This document shows, in pieces, positions 19,920 to 30,181 of a stretch of DNA of 64,000 nucleotides. Origin of the DNA: Adlercreutzia sp. ZJ141 (lineage in GTDB: Bacteria; Actinomycetota; Coriobacteriia; Coriobacteriales; Eggerthellaceae); NCBI RefSeq assembly GCF_011038965.1, contig NZ_JAAKEB010000011.1, positions 17,214 to 81,213 on the forward strand, written 5' to 3'. Below the pieces are notes generated by a model that worked only from the letters and a program-made list of their open reading frames with translations, did not search any database and had not been told where the DNA came from. Within the stretch, counting starts at the first letter, position 1. Every line of letters begins with the position of its first letter. The position numbers and the translations under genes were made by a program.

Positions 19920-22586
19920 ATGATGACCGAGGAAAACGAGAGTTTTGTTCCTGATAGTGACCGCAATAACGCGCCTTCCGCTGAACTTGAGGGAATTTCT
20001 GTAGACGATACGTTAGATAATCATGTCCTTTCGGAAGAGCAGCGTGCCCGCGCAATGTTTGTTGACATGCCTGCCGCTCATGGGGATATCATAGAAGGTG
20101 CGAATGGTGGAGAAGGAACTATCGTTCGCAGCGCGTATCTTGGTAAGGAAATGCAAACGTCGTTCTTGGAATATTCCATGAGCGTTATCGTATCACGCGC
20201 ACTTCCCGACGTACGTGACGGCTTAAAGCCAGTTCACCGACGCATTTTATATGCGATGAACGAATCCGGTTACACGCCGCAGCGGCCACATATGAAGTCG
20301 GCTCGTACCGTTGGTGACGTTATTGGTAAATATCACCCACACGGTGACTCATCGGTTTATGATGCTATGGTTCGTCTCGCACAACCATTCAGTATGCGTG
20401 TTCCTTTAGTGGATGGTCATGGTAACTTTGGTTCTATTGACGGCGACTCTGCAGCGGCAATGCGTTACACCGAAGCTCGTTTGGGAAAGACAGCTATGGA
20501 GCTGTTACGCGACCTTGATAAGGAAACAGTCGACTTTCAGCCGAACTACGATGAAAGCCTTGAAGAGCCAGTCGTGTTACCAGCGCGGTTTCCGAATTTG
20601 CTGGTTAATGGCTCAAACGGTATTGCTGTTGGTATGGCAACAAATATACCACCTCACAACTTAGGCGAAACAATTGACGCTGTGTGCTTATTAATCGACA
20701 ACCCAGATGCCACAACCGAAGAGTTAATGACCGCGCTTCCCGGACCCGATTTTCCCACTGGTGGCATTATTATGGGCAAAAAAGGCGTTCTTGATGCATA
20801 TGAAACAGGACGCGGTAGCTTAACTATTCGCGCGAAATGGGAATCTCACGAAGGAAAAAACGGTAAGAGTACTATCACTATTAAGGAAATACCCTATCAG
20901 GTGAATCGTCAGCGGCTCATGGAAAAGCTCGGTGAGCTGGTGCGTGAAAAAAAGCTTCCCGAGATAGCAAATATTCACGATGGAGCTGATCGTCACGGTA
21001 TAGATATCATTATTGATCTGAAAAAAGATGCGATTCCTGATGTAGTGATGAATAAGCTGTTTAAACATACACAGCTGCAAGTCGGGTTTGGCGTGATTAT
21101 GCTTGCGCTCGTAGATGGAATTCCTCGCGTTCTTTCATTAAAGGAGATGCTACATTACTACATTCTTCATCAGGAAAATGTTATCGTTCGTCGTACTCGC
21201 TATGAACTAGCAAAAGCCGAAGAGCGAGCCCATATTCTACAAGGGTATATCATCGCGCTTGATAACATCGATGAAGTAATTCATATCATTCGCTCATCTC
21301 AAACCGACAAGGAAGCAGCGGTTCGTCTAACTGAACGCTTTGGGTTAACGAAAAAGCAAACCGATGCTATTCTCGAAATGCGTCTACGCCGACTCACGGG
21401 CTTAGAGCGTACGAAAATCGAAGAAGAATTGGCCGCATTGCTTGAGAAAATTGAATATTACAAGCGTGTGCTTGCTGATAACAACCTCGTTCGTCAAATC
21501 ATTAAAGAGGAACTGCGGGAAATCAAGAAAAAGTTCAATTCAGCTCGTAAAACCCGTCTATCGGGCGAAGCAAAAGATATTGACGTTGAGGATCTGATCG
21601 CCGACGAGCAGATGGTGGTTACCGTCACAAAAGCCGGCTATGTGAAACGCCTACCAGTGGGAACGTATCGACAGCAGAAGCGTGGCGGCAAGGGTATGCA
21701 AGGGGTGAATCTGAAAGATAACGACTACGTTGAACATCTATTTATTGCTTCAACCCATTCTTATATGCTGTTCTTCAGTACGTTAGGTAAGGTATATCGC
21801 CTGAAAGTGTATGAGATTCCTGAAGCGTCACGCCATGCTCGTGGTACGGCTATCGTCAATCTATTACCGCTGCATAAGGGCGAAACCATCGCGGCAGTTA
21901 TCGAAACGCGTGATTTCCCTGAAAACGAATATCTCATGTTCGCCACTGCTCAAGGCATGGTAAAAAAGACCTCAATGAATCAGTATGACCGTACGCGTCG
22001 CGATGGGCTGATTGCTATTAACTTAAAGGACGATGACAGTCTGATTAGTGTGCGTCGTGTTGCGGAAAATGAGAATGTGATCATGGTATCATCCGCTGGT
22101 AAGGCAATTCTTTGGAATGAGCAGGAAGTGCGGGCCATGGGGCGTGGCACTATGGGTGTTCGTGGTATGACAGTTCCGGCTGATGCTCATGTATTAGGGA
22201 TGGAAATAGCAAAGCCTGGTTGTGATCTGTTTGTTATAACCGAAAAAGGCTTTGGTAAGCGTACGCCCGTGTCGGAATACCCAGCACATCATCGTGGTGG
22301 TCAGGGTGTGTACACCATCACTATGACGCGGAAGAAGGGCCTGCTTTCGGTAATGAAGATTGTAGCGTCCGACGATGAGATTATGATCATCTCAGAAGAA
22401 GGCGTTATTGTGCGCACTCCGGTAAAGGGTATTTCTGAATTAGGGCGCTCGACACAAGGTGTGTGTGTGATGAAGGTTGCCGACAATGATCGTGTGACCG
22501 CAGTAGCTATCTCCACAGACAAGAAGACAGCGCGTCATGATGAGAATTCAAACGATACCGATGTCATCACTGAAAGTGATATATAA
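19920..22586 (+). CDS. gyrA: DNA gyrase subunit A
   Basis: An 888-residue subunit with the active-site tyrosine at 183 ([11 protein letters not shown]). The breakage-reunion domain begins [21 protein letters not shown]. The C-terminal wrapping domain carries a GyrA-box-like [11 protein letters not shown]. About 75 acidic residues precede the usual start of the domain. A tandem ATG-ATG occurs at 19920 and 19923 and either may initiate. The quinolone-determining stretch reads [15 protein letters not shown], with serines at the standard positions. Confidence 0.97.
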   Translation: MMTEENESFVPDSDRNNAPSAELEGISVDDTLDNHVLSEEQRARAMFVDMPAAHGDIIEGANGGEGTIVRSAYLGKEMQTSFLEYSMSVIVSRALPDVRDGLKPVHRRILYAMNESGYTPQRPHMKSARTVGDVIGKYHPHGDSSVYDAMVRLAQPFSMRVPLVDGHGNFGSIDGDSAAAMRYTEARLGKTAMELLRDLDKETVDFQPNYDESLEEPVVLPARFPNLLVNGSNGIAVGMATNIPPHNLGETIDAVCLLIDNPDATTEELMTALPGPDFPTGGIIMGKKGVLDAYETGRGSLTIRAKWESHEGKNGKSTITIKEIPYQVNRQRLMEKLGELVREKKLPEIANIHDGADRHGIDIIIDLKKDAIPDVVMNKLFKHTQLQVGFGVIMLALVDGIPRVLSLKEMLHYYILHQENVIVRRTRYELAKAEERAHILQGYIIALDNIDEVIHIIRSSQTDKEAAVRLTERFGLTKKQTDAILEMRLRRLTGLERTKIEEELAALLEKIEYYKRVLADNNLVRQIIKEELREIKKKFNSARKTRLSGEAKDIDVEDLIADEQMVVTVTKAGYVKRLPVGTYRQQKRGGKGMQGVNLKDNDYVEHLFIASTHSYMLFFSTLGKVYRLKVYEIPEASRHARGTAIVNLLPLHKGETIAAVIETRDFPENEYLMFATAQGMVKKTSMNQYDRTRRDGLIAINLKDDDSLISVRRVAENENVIMVSSAGKAILWNEQEVRAMGRGTMGVRGMTVPADAHVLGMEIAKPGCDLFVITEKGFGKRTPVSEYPAHHRGGQGVYTITMTRKKGLLSVMKIVASDDEIMIISEEGVIVRTPVKGISELGRSTQGVCVMKVADNDRVTAVAISTDKKTARHDENSNDTDVITESDI

Positions 22587-22617
22587 GGTAAGTATAGAAA
22601 CGAGTGTTAAGTAACAT

Positions 22618-22668
22618 GTGGGCTTCATGAGATATGCTGGATACCTAATATCCTCTCATGAAGCCCAC
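22618..22668. terminator. Long inverted repeat after gyrA
   Basis: Perfect 15-bp arms (GTGGGCTTCATGAGA and complement) around a 21-base loop between convergent gyrA and the BFN gene. There is no clear T-tract, so terminator activity is likely but not certain. Confidence 0.6.
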
Positions 22669-22736
22669 GTATATAGTGAGAGAAATAGAATCAGTGCGGG
22701 ATTTACTATATTGGTAAGTATTACTATGGGAAGCAT

Positions 22737-23327
22737 TTAAGAGAAATCATCAGGAGTGAGATCATTAAGAAACTCTTGGAATTCCTTTATTTCCTGAGCC
22801 TCTTCTTCTGATCCTTTTGCAGCAGTGAATGAGAATGTGCACCCCATACGCTCAAAAATAGACTCATCTATAAGAATAGGTGCTGATTGGCGCACAGCGA
22901 GTGCTAATGCATCGCTTGGACGAGCGTCGATACTGATCAAGCGATCATATTGGCGCACGTAAATCGTAGCGTAAAATAACGCTCCCTTCACGTGAGGGAT
23001 AACTATGTGATCGATAATACCATCAAGATTCGTCATAATGTTAAGCAGTAAATCGTGAGTCATCGGGCGTTCGAACTGCTTGTCTTCAAGGGCTGCACCT
23101 AGTTGGAGTGCTTCGTTGTAACCAATCCATATAGGGACTACTTTTTGATTATCGATTACGTTGTCTTGTATGGTGTTGTATTCAGGTTCATATGTGCGTT
23201 CAAGCTGATCAGGTGCTTGTTCCTTAGATTGTTTGGCATTAGGGGTCTCTGATATAGGTTGTAACACAATAAATGAAGGATTAGGAGGATATACGACCAC
23301 CAAGGTCCTTATTTCGACCGGAATCAC
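22737..23327 (-). CDS. Bifunctional nuclease (BFN/DUF151) family protein
   Basis: A 196-residue protein from GTG 23327 (AGGGGAAG upstream). DUF151 signatures are VVPIWIGYNEALQLGAALE, RPMTHDLLLNIM and SIDARPSDALALAVR, with an acidic C-terminus. An insertion of about 30 residues (QSKEQAPDQLERTYEPEYN) interrupts the usual short N-terminal strand pair. Plant homologues have nuclease activity, but bacterial roles are mostly inferred. There is no UVR domain. Confidence 0.85.
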   Translation of the reverse strand: MIPVEIRTLVVVYPPNPSFIVLQPISETPNAKQSKEQAPDQLERTYEPEYNTIQDNVIDNQKVVPIWIGYNEALQLGAALEDKQFERPMTHDLLLNIMTNLDGIIDHIVIPHVKGALFYATIYVRQYDRLISIDARPSDALALAVRQSAPILIDESIFERMGCTFSFTAAKGSEEEAQEIKEFQEFLNDLTPDDFS

Positions 23328-23413
23328 GCACTTCCCCTTCTCGTGTTACAGAAAGCCATGCGTGCAGTTAGCGCTTTGCAACGCGAGGTCCTCTGCGGCT
23401 GCAGTACTTTTGA

Positions 23414-24727
23414 TTATAACCTTTTCGTTGGTTCGTTGGGAGAGTGGTCTACAGACGATTCCTCTGCGTTGTTTTCCTTTGTATGATCTACGTGGTCTGT
23501 TGGCTGAATAACGTCGCGCGTTGACACATTACCAGTGGTTTTATCGGCTTCAACAGCGCTGCGCATGTCAATCACATACATCGATTCATCGATATCGCGA
23601 TGAGCTTGATCTTTCGATGATCGCTTGTCGGCAAGTAAAGTCAGAACCGTTGACACCATGGGAACCGCCAATAAAATACCGGCAACACCAAACAATCCAC
23701 CGCCGATAAAGACCGACATCAACACAAGAATACCCGGCACGCCAACAGATGTACCCACGACTTTGGGATAAATGAGGTTACTCTCGAGCTGCTGCAACAC
23801 TACGAGAAAAACAAGGAACATAATAGCTTGCTGCGGCGACACTGACAATATCATGAACGCGCCTACCGCACCTCCAACCCATGCTCCCACGATGGGAATG
23901 ATAGAAGTTGCGCCAACAATAAGCCCGATCGGCGCGGCGAAGGGAAAATCGAAGATGGTGAGCCCGATAGCGCAAAGCGTACCTAAGATGCATGCTTCGA
24001 TACATTGACCATACACGAAGCGTCCAAAGCAGCCGTTTGCAACAGACAACGTATGGCTGACAGATGCATATGTTTTATTGGGTAGGATAGTCTTACCGAA
24101 CGAGCGTATCGCATCGAGTGCGCGTTCTTTGTCGATGAGAATATATAACGAGAAAACAAAAGCGACAATAGTATTCACCGTTACACTCAGTAGGCCCGAC
24201 CCTACTTTGGTAATTGATGATGTTATATTGTCAGCTCCACCTAATCCATCGACGATCTTCCTTAGATACTCGGACCACACATCGGGTTCGCCGCTGATCA
24301 GTGCGTAAAGATGAGAGTTTTCCCCGACGTATTTTTCAATGATATCCACTACGGCTGTTAAGCCTTCGCCAATAGCGAGAATCGCCGTGGTTAACTCACT
24401 TGCGGCAAAATAGGACACAATGGAGATAATACTGATGACAACGGCGACCGAAAGCAGTAGACAAACCGGCCGACGGGTGCGCTCCACAACCTTTGAAGAT
24501 GAATTTGGGAAGTATATTTTCTCCCATTTAACCATCAGTAGATTCAGTACGTACGCAACTGCAAGGCCAACAATGAAAGGAAGGCAGGCATCCCACACAT
24601 TTCCAAAGAATACAAACACCTTTGAAAGATTAGTCGCGATCATAAAAGCGAAAGTGAGTACTAGTAGCAGCATGAGCGTCATGCGTGTGGTTTCCCATTT
24701 TGGCGATTTTAAAAAATCTTGAATCAT
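23414..24727 (-). CDS. AI-2E family (PF01594) transporter
   Basis: A 437-residue polytopic protein with about eight hydrophobic segments and the family pattern VAYVLNLLM near the N-terminus, then VNTIVAFVFSLYILIDKE and the C-terminal PIVGAWVGGAVGAFMILSVSP / LVVLQQLESNLIYPKVVGTSVGVPGILVLMSVFIGGGLFGVAGILLAVP-type region. The last 80 residues are a polar acidic tail. The substrate is unknown. Relatives include Na+/H+ antiporters and putative autoinducer-2 exporters. It lies 86 bp upstream of the BFN gene on the same strand. Confidence 0.88.
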   Translation of the reverse strand: MIQDFLKSPKWETTRMTLMLLLVLTFAFMIATNLSKVFVFFGNVWDACLPFIVGLAVAYVLNLLMVKWEKIYFPNSSSKVVERTRRPVCLLLSVAVVISIISIVSYFAASELTTAILAIGEGLTAVVDIIEKYVGENSHLYALISGEPDVWSEYLRKIVDGLGGADNITSSITKVGSGLLSVTVNTIVAFVFSLYILIDKERALDAIRSFGKTILPNKTYASVSHTLSVANGCFGRFVYGQCIEACILGTLCAIGLTIFDFPFAAPIGLIVGATSIIPIVGAWVGGAVGAFMILSVSPQQAIMFLVFLVVLQQLESNLIYPKVVGTSVGVPGILVLMSVFIGGGLFGVAGILLAVPMVSTVLTLLADKRSSKDQAHRDIDESMYVIDMRSAVEADKTTGNVSTRDVIQPTDHVDHTKENNAEESSVDHSPNEPTKRL

Positions 24728-24891
24728 ATGTATCAGCCTTCAAGCGATTAGTGGTTTCAACGTTTCTAACATCTTATGCAACAACAGTACAGTTTCGCTC
24801 AACATAAAGAAAATATCATTATGACGGTTTCAGTACGGTTGTAGGCAGTTTCAGCATAACGGAAATATTTCAACAACATACCAAAAAAAGC

Positions 24892-24921
24892 TTGACGGTT
24901 TGGTAACTTTCCCTTTAAAAT
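24892..24921 (+). promoter_or_regulatory. Promoter of tRNA-Ile
   Basis: TTGACG, an 18-bp spacer and TAAAAT, placed 19 bases before the tRNA, fit a sigma-70-type promoter. Confidence 0.7.
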
Positions 24922-24939
24922 AGCAAAGCACTTTTTCAA

Positions 24940-25016
<77 letters not shown>

Positions 25017-25023
25017 TTGCGCG

Positions 25024-25067
25024 ATAAACGCTCCACCGTGAGCCGAGTTAGCCGGTGGAGCGTTTAT
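25024..25067 (+). terminator. Hairpin after tRNA-Ile
   Basis: Perfect 15-bp arms (ATAAACGCTCCACCG and complement), 14-base loop, short T-rich tail. Confidence 0.7.
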
Positions 25068-25116
25068 TATTGAGTGTCGAGGTTTTTGCCGCGTGTGTAC
25101 GTGTGCAGGAATGTTT

Positions 25117-25192
25117 GGGGCATTAGCTCAGCTGGGAGAGCGCGGGCTTTGCAAGCCTGAGGTCAGGGGTTCGATCCCCCTATGCTCCACCA
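25117..25192 (+). tRNA. tRNA-Ala (TGC)
   Basis: A 76-nt cloverleaf with acceptor GGGGCAT/ATGCTCC (one G-U), encoded CCA, anticodon TGC at 25150-25152 and T-arm AGGGGTTCGATCCCCCT. Confidence 0.97.
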
Positions 25193-25201
25193 AAACTTAG
25201 A

Positions 25202-25233
25202 AAGGTCGTTGACACAAGTCAGCGGCCTTTTTT
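25202..25233 (+). terminator. Intrinsic terminator after tRNA-Ala
   Basis: AAGGTCGTTGAC pairs with GTCAGCGGCCTT (two G-U), tetraloop ACAA, then a run of T. Confidence 0.8.
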
Positions 25234-25266
25234 GGTAACCTGACATGGATCGAACCCCGTGAGGGC

Positions 25267-25289
25267 AGAATGCGCCAGTGGCGCATTCT
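25267..25289. repeat. Short inverted repeat between tRNA-Ala and the GNAT gene
   Basis: AGAATGCGCC and GGCGCATTCT flank a 3-base loop just beyond the GNAT stop. It may end that leftward transcript, but it has no T-tract. Confidence 0.5.
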
Positions 25290-25322
25290 GATCCGAAAGC
25301 CGAAGGCCTAAGGAATTCACGC

Positions 25323-25985
25323 CTAGCCAGGCATTCTCACCATGCCGCGTTCTACGATATCGAAGGCAGGGTCGCAAAATGTGCGAATGGTTTGAAACCC
25401 AACATGATAATAGAGCGCTTCGAGCTTATCGGAGTAAGTTTCTAAGAAACAAGGGATATTGTGCGCATCGGCGTAATCGAAAAACGGCGTGATTAAACGA
25501 CGAAACGACCCCGATCCGCGCGCTTGAGTGTCGACGGCTAAACATACGAAGTGGATGAAGTCGTCAAAACCCATCTCGCTCGCCGTCTCGTATTCCCAAT
25601 TAAACACAGAAACAGCTTCCATGCGCTGTTCTTGCTTTTCGATTGCTGTGAGTTCTTCTGCAGATAAAACGGTTTCGAGTACGTGTGCTCCCTGTTTTTC
25701 CAATTGTGACCACGTGGTATCACCCAGTTCGCTTTTCAAGTATGCCAAAGCTAGTGCCGATGAGTCATTGAGGGTATAGCAACCATCTGCCGGCACAGCA
25801 CCGGTCATGCTCGCTAAAATAATGGCGCGCGATACTTCACGTTTACGATCACTGTTGTCGGGAAGAACTGACAATACTTCACACGTCCACTGTTCTTCCA
25901 TGAAACTGTCACCCATCATGGCTGCTAATCGCTCGATAAGACTACGATCGGCGGGGTTAATGGTAACAATACCAGGTAAGCGCAT
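25323..25985 (-). CDS. GNAT-family N-acetyltransferase
   Basis: A 220-residue protein. The acetyl-CoA-binding motif A is FVCLAVDTQARGSGSFRRLI (about 146-165), and motif B-like FLETYSDKLEALYYHVGFQTI follows. The start is ATG 25985 with AGGAGA upstream. The acceptor substrate cannot be told. It faces away from the dnaJ-like/typA genes. Confidence 0.8.
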   Translation of the reverse strand: MRLPGIVTINPADRSLIERLAAMMGDSFMEEQWTCEVLSVLPDNSDRKREVSRAIILASMTGAVPADGCYTLNDSSALALAYLKSELGDTTWSQLEKQGAHVLETVLSAEELTAIEKQEQRMEAVSVFNWEYETASEMGFDDFIHFVCLAVDTQARGSGSFRRLITPFFDYADAHNIPCFLETYSDKLEALYYHVGFQTIRTFCDPAFDIVERGMVRMPG

Positions 25986-26315
25986 AGTGTCTCCTATAGT
26001 TGATCATAGGCGTATACGTGAGCACGTAGAATTGCTGCGTCATGCTCGATGGTATCACATACGGTCAGGTACCCCGAAGAGCACAAAGATCATGAAGATC
26101 ATGAATAGTGCGCTTTTGGCGAGGTGACAGCATGGAAGTTTGCCTTGTATTGCCGATTGTTATAATGGAAAACCGTCGAGTGCTTTCAAATCAAAGCTCT
26201 CCTGTGGAGTATTACGCGGTGAGCTGATGCATGCGAGTATTGACGGATATACGTGTCAATACGAGCACGTGCTGGCAGGTAGTTGGTGGGAACAAGGAAG
26301 AGAAGCAAGGGAACC
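25986..26315. promoter_or_regulatory. Divergent intergenic region with a TATAAT promoter
   Basis: A stretch of 330 bp without a credible gene. A perfect TATAAT at 26161-26166 faces the DnaJ-like gene, with TTTGCC 16 bp upstream as a weak -35. That would give a leader of about 140 nt. Nothing else was recognised. Confidence 0.45.
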
Positions 26316-26861
26316 GTGAATCGCATAGAAGCGCTTAATATTCTCGGGCTTGATGATGACGCCACACCCGAAGACATCAAGACGGCATATCGGGAAACCG
26401 TGCAGATCCTGCATCCCGATCGCTTTGCGAACAACGCAAAGCTACAGGATCGTGCGACTGAGCAGTTTAAGCGATTGCAAGATGCATACGAATACCTGAA
26501 CAGCGGAAAAGGATCGCGCGGTTCGTCCGTGCAAGTGGATCGTAACGCTGCGCGCCCGGGTTCGACAGCGAATCTTGAGGCCCGTTTAGCTGGTATTGCC
26601 GCAGCACGTACTCAGCTGGTGAAACAGCGCGATGTGATTCTTGATGAGCGGCGAAACGCCATTGCTATGATTGCTGTTGGCGGTTTGGTGGCGTTCTTCC
26701 TGCGCCGCATCATTGCAGTGGCTGGTATTGCCAGCGCTGCAGTGGTGTGGGGTATCGTGCAGTTGGCATCGTCGCAACGTACGTTGAACACGCTTGACGA
26801 ACATATCACCGAACTGAAGCGAGAGCAGAAGGAACTGCAAACCCAATTGGAGGACAGGTAA
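26316..26861 (+). CDS. J-domain membrane protein
   Basis: A 181-residue protein from GTG 26316 (AAGGGA just upstream; the frame is open to 26283). Residues 5-60 form a J domain with the HPD motif (ILHPDRF) that stimulates DnaK ATPase. A polar linker follows, then two hydrophobic stretches (AIAMIAVGGLVAFFL, IIAVAGIASAAVVWGIV), and a C-terminal coiled coil (LDEHITELKREQKELQTQLE). The stop is directly followed by the typA GTG, so the pair is an operon. It probably recruits DnaK to the membrane, which is inference. Confidence 0.75.
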   Translation: MNRIEALNILGLDDDATPEDIKTAYRETVQILHPDRFANNAKLQDRATEQFKRLQDAYEYLNSGKGSRGSSVQVDRNAARPGSTANLEARLAGIAAARTQLVKQRDVILDERRNAIAMIAVGGLVAFFLRRIIAVAGIASAAVVWGIVQLASSQRTLNTLDEHITELKREQKELQTQLEDR

Positions 26862-28673
26862 GTGAAACAGGAGAACATCCGTAACGTCGCCATTATTGCC
26901 CATGTTGATCATGGCAAAACCACGCTCGTTGACCGTTTGCTGTATGCGGCGAATGTGTTTCGTGCGAACCAACAAGTTGCCGATCGTGTGCTGGACAGTA
27001 ACGACCAGGAACGCGAGCGAGGCATTACTATTCTTTCCAAGAATATATCCATCAATTACAAAGACACAAAGATCAATATTATCGACACTCCCGGCCATGC
27101 CGATTTCGGTGGCGAGGTAGAGCGCGTGCTAAACATGGCCGATGGTGCCCTGCTCATCGTAGATGCTTTTGAGGGTCCTATGCCGCAAACCCGCTTCGTG
27201 TTGTCTCATGCGCTTGCGCAGGGTTTGCGTATTGTGTTGGTTGTCAACAAAATAGATCGCCCGGGTGCGCGCCCTGAAGAGGTTGTCGACGAAGTGTTTG
27301 ACCTGATGGTTGAGTTGAATGCATCAGATGAACAGCTCGATTTCCCCATTGTGTATGCGTCCGCTGTCAATGGCTATGCCCGCTATGAGCATGATGACGA
27401 TAACATGGACATGTTTCCGCTACTCGACACCATTTTGAAGGAAGTGCCCGCACCTGACGTTGATGTCGATGGTCCTGTGGCGTTGCAAATCTGCACCGTT
27501 GATCATTCGAGTTTCGTTGGCCGTATCGGTGTTGGCCGCCTCCATAGTGGCGTTATGCACGAAAAGGAACAAGTGCTGGTCATAAAAAACGATGGTACGC
27601 GCTATAACACCACAATAAAGAAGGTGCACACCTTCGAAAATCTCGACAAAGTTGAGGTTCTTCAAGCCACGGCAGGTGACATCATCGCAGTCATTGGAGT
27701 GGATGACGCCGACATTGGCGATATGGTGACGAGCCGCGAGAACCCGGTTCGTTTAGCTCCTATTGCCGTGGAAGAGCCTACTATGTCCGTTGTGTTTGAG
27801 GCATCTACCAGTCCACTGGTTGGTCGCGAGGGCGACATCGTAGGTGCTCGCCAATTAAAGGAGCGTCTGATGCGCGAAAAGGAGAGCAATATCTCCATGC
27901 GTATCGAAGAACTTGAGGACAAAAGTGGAATTAGCGTGTCTGGTCGTGGCGTTCTTCATCTGTCAGTACTGATGGAAACCATGCGTCGCGAAGGTTTCGA
28001 GTTTCAAGTAGGCCGTCCGCGCGTCATTATTAAGCATGCGGAGGACGGAACCAAGCTCGAGCCGATCGAAGAAGCGACGGTTGATGTACCGAGCGACTAC
28101 GCTGGTAAGGTTATCGAGGTATTCGGCAATGCTGGTGGCATTATGACCGATATGTTCCCGCGAGAAGAACAAACCCATTTGGTGTTCAGTATTCCCTCGC
28201 GCGGCACCATGGGGCTGAAAACACGGCTGCTGAATGCAACACATGGTGAAGCGAATATGTTCCATCACTTCAAGGAGTATGGTCCGTATACCGGTGAATT
28301 CACCGGGCGCAAGAACGGTAGCATGATCAGTATGTCCACCGAGAAAAGCGTCGCGTATGCGCTCGATACGCTACAGGAGCGTGGTCGCTTATTCGTGGGT
28401 CCCGGCGAGAACTGCTACGAGGGTATGATCGTGGGTGAATCGGCTAAGGAAGGCGACATGGTGGTCAACATCGCCAAAAGCAAACAGCTGGGCAATCAGC
28501 GTTCCGCTGGTGCTGACAAAGCCATCCAGCTCACGCCGCCGGTAACCTTCACGCTAGAGGAAGCACTCGAATATATCGAAGATGATGAGCTTGTTGAAAT
28601 CACTCCAAAATCGATCCGCTTGCGTAAGCGCATTTTGTCGGCAACGGCACGTAAGAAAGCTGCAAAGAAGTAG
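26862..28673 (+). CDS. typA: Ribosome-associated GTPase TypA/BipA
   Basis: A translational GTPase of 603 residues: G1 AHVDHGKTT, switch [17 protein letters not shown]4 NKIDRPGAR, then EF-G-like domains and the BipA C-terminal domain ([30 protein letters not shown]). It aids 50S assembly and stress adaptation. The start is GTG 26862 immediately after the J-domain gene stop. G+C is visibly higher than in the origin genes. Confidence 0.96.
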   Translation: MKQENIRNVAIIAHVDHGKTTLVDRLLYAANVFRANQQVADRVLDSNDQERERGITILSKNISINYKDTKINIIDTPGHADFGGEVERVLNMADGALLIVDAFEGPMPQTRFVLSHALAQGLRIVLVVNKIDRPGARPEEVVDEVFDLMVELNASDEQLDFPIVYASAVNGYARYEHDDDNMDMFPLLDTILKEVPAPDVDVDGPVALQICTVDHSSFVGRIGVGRLHSGVMHEKEQVLVIKNDGTRYNTTIKKVHTFENLDKVEVLQATAGDIIAVIGVDDADIGDMVTSRENPVRLAPIAVEEPTMSVVFEASTSPLVGREGDIVGARQLKERLMREKESNISMRIEELEDKSGISVSGRGVLHLSVLMETMRREGFEFQVGRPRVIIKHAEDGTKLEPIEEATVDVPSDYAGKVIEVFGNAGGIMTDMFPREEQTHLVFSIPSRGTMGLKTRLLNATHGEANMFHHFKEYGPYTGEFTGRKNGSMISMSTEKSVAYALDTLQERGRLFVGPGENCYEGMIVGESAKEGDMVVNIAKSKQLGNQRSAGADKAIQLTPPVTFTLEEALEYIEDDELVEITPKSIRLRKRILSATARKKAAKK

Positions 28674-28858
28674 AGAAGTGTAAGCGAAGGTGATCCGTAA
28701 GCGTTTGTGAACTGAATGTGCGCATCGTGTGCGGGTCTGACCTCCCAAAACCGCGTATGCGACAATAGACCATCATTCAATCCGGTATTGGGTTCGCTTC
28801 CCCCTTGAGGGGGCGACGGGAAAAGAGCAATCTGTATTCGCCAAACGAGAGGGTGTTC

Positions 28859-30154
28859 ATGGAAGCAAGCAAAGTACTAAGGACGGTAACCATTGGTGCG
28901 GTATCTACCGTACTCGCACTCAGTCTAGCAGCGTGTTCCGATGGTAAAGGGTCTTCAGAAGGCGATAAAGGAAGCGTTGCCGCAACGGTAAACGGAACGG
29001 AAATCTACGAGAATACTATCACCGACTATATTGCAAGCATTCGCGATCAGATGGGTCTGACCGAAGATGAAAAATGGGGGGAGTGGCTAGTCTCATACAA
29101 CTATACGCCAGAAAGCGTGCGAAGCGAGGTTATTGATTCGCACGTCTCCCGTGAACTGATGGTGCAGGGGGCTAATGAGAAGGGTATAACCGTTGATGCG
29201 GCCGAAGTTGATGAGTACGTTAACTCTATGAAGCAGTACTACGACTCCGATGAAGCGTGGCAGAGCGCTCTTGAGCAAGCGGGCATGGACGAGGAATACT
29301 ATCGCAACGAGATCGAGATGCAGCTGAAGACCAAGAAGCTGCAGGAATCGTTTGCCACCGACGAAGAACCCTCCGAGGAAGAAATGCTGAGTACGTGTCA
29401 GATGTATGCGACCTCATATGATGGCGCGCGGAAGTCGTCGAATATTTTGTTTGATGCCGACGATAAAGAAACTGCTCAGGAAGTACTCGACAAGATAAAT
29501 GCTGGCGAACTTGACTTCGCTGAAGCCGCCAAGGAGTATTCCATCGACACCGGATCGGCGGAAAACGGTGGTGATGTTGGCTGGGATTGCATGAACACGT
29601 TTGTTGAAGAGTACGAAACGGCGTTGAAGGCCCTTGAGAAGGATCAAGTATCTGACCTGGTGGAAAGCCAGTATGGATGGCATATTATTAAGTGCACCGA
29701 TGTGTTTGTTGCACCTGAAGAGGTGACAAGTGTCGATCAGATTCCTGCGGATTGGGTTGAAACTATCAAATCATCGTTGAAGCAACAGGCTCAGAGTGAA
29801 GCATTTAACGCATGGCTCGAAGAGTACAAGAAATCTGCCGACATCGTTATTAATGACATGCCTGAAGGCCTTCCCTATAACATTGATCTAACGCCGTATC
29901 AGGAAGCTGCGGCCGCCAACGCTGAGGACACTGCTACTGAAGGTGATAGTGCCACTCCGTCCGAGCAACCTGCAGAGGGCGCTGAAGGTGACACAGCGGC
30001 TGCCGATGGAACTACTGATGGCGAGTCGGGTGATTCCGGTAGCGACACTGCGTCGAGCGAAGGTGATGCGGCTGAGGGCGACGCCGCCGCTGCAGCCACC
30101 GACAGCACCGATGCAGCAGCACCTGCATCAACGCAGCCAACCGAGGCATCGTAA
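28859..30154 (+). CDS. PrsA/PpiC-type parvulin lipoprotein (extracytoplasmic foldase)
   Basis: A 431-residue protein from ATG 28859 (GAGAGGGTG upstream). A lipoprotein signal is present, with lipobox LAAC at 23-26 and Cys26 as lipidation site. A SurA_N-like region follows, then a PpiC rotamase domain (SSNILFDADDKETAQEVLDKI, EYSIDTGSAENGGDVGWD, SQYGWHIIKC). About 85 C-terminal residues are low-complexity Ala/Asp/Glu/Ser/Thr, probably a wall-spanning tail. It helps fold secreted proteins at the outer face of the membrane. The frame is open 54 bases upstream without a ribosome site. Confidence 0.88.
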   Translation: MEASKVLRTVTIGAVSTVLALSLAACSDGKGSSEGDKGSVAATVNGTEIYENTITDYIASIRDQMGLTEDEKWGEWLVSYNYTPESVRSEVIDSHVSRELMVQGANEKGITVDAAEVDEYVNSMKQYYDSDEAWQSALEQAGMDEEYYRNEIEMQLKTKKLQESFATDEEPSEEEMLSTCQMYATSYDGARKSSNILFDADDKETAQEVLDKINAGELDFAEAAKEYSIDTGSAENGGDVGWDCMNTFVEEYETALKALEKDQVSDLVESQYGWHIIKCTDVFVAPEEVTSVDQIPADWVETIKSSLKQQAQSEAFNAWLEEYKKSADIVINDMPEGLPYNIDLTPYQEAAAANAEDTATEGDSATPSEQPAEGAEGDTAAADGTTDGESGDSGSDTASSEGDAAEGDAAAAATDSTDAAAPASTQPTEAS

Positions 30155-30181
30155 GAGAAACGTTGAGTTCAAAGGAATCTC

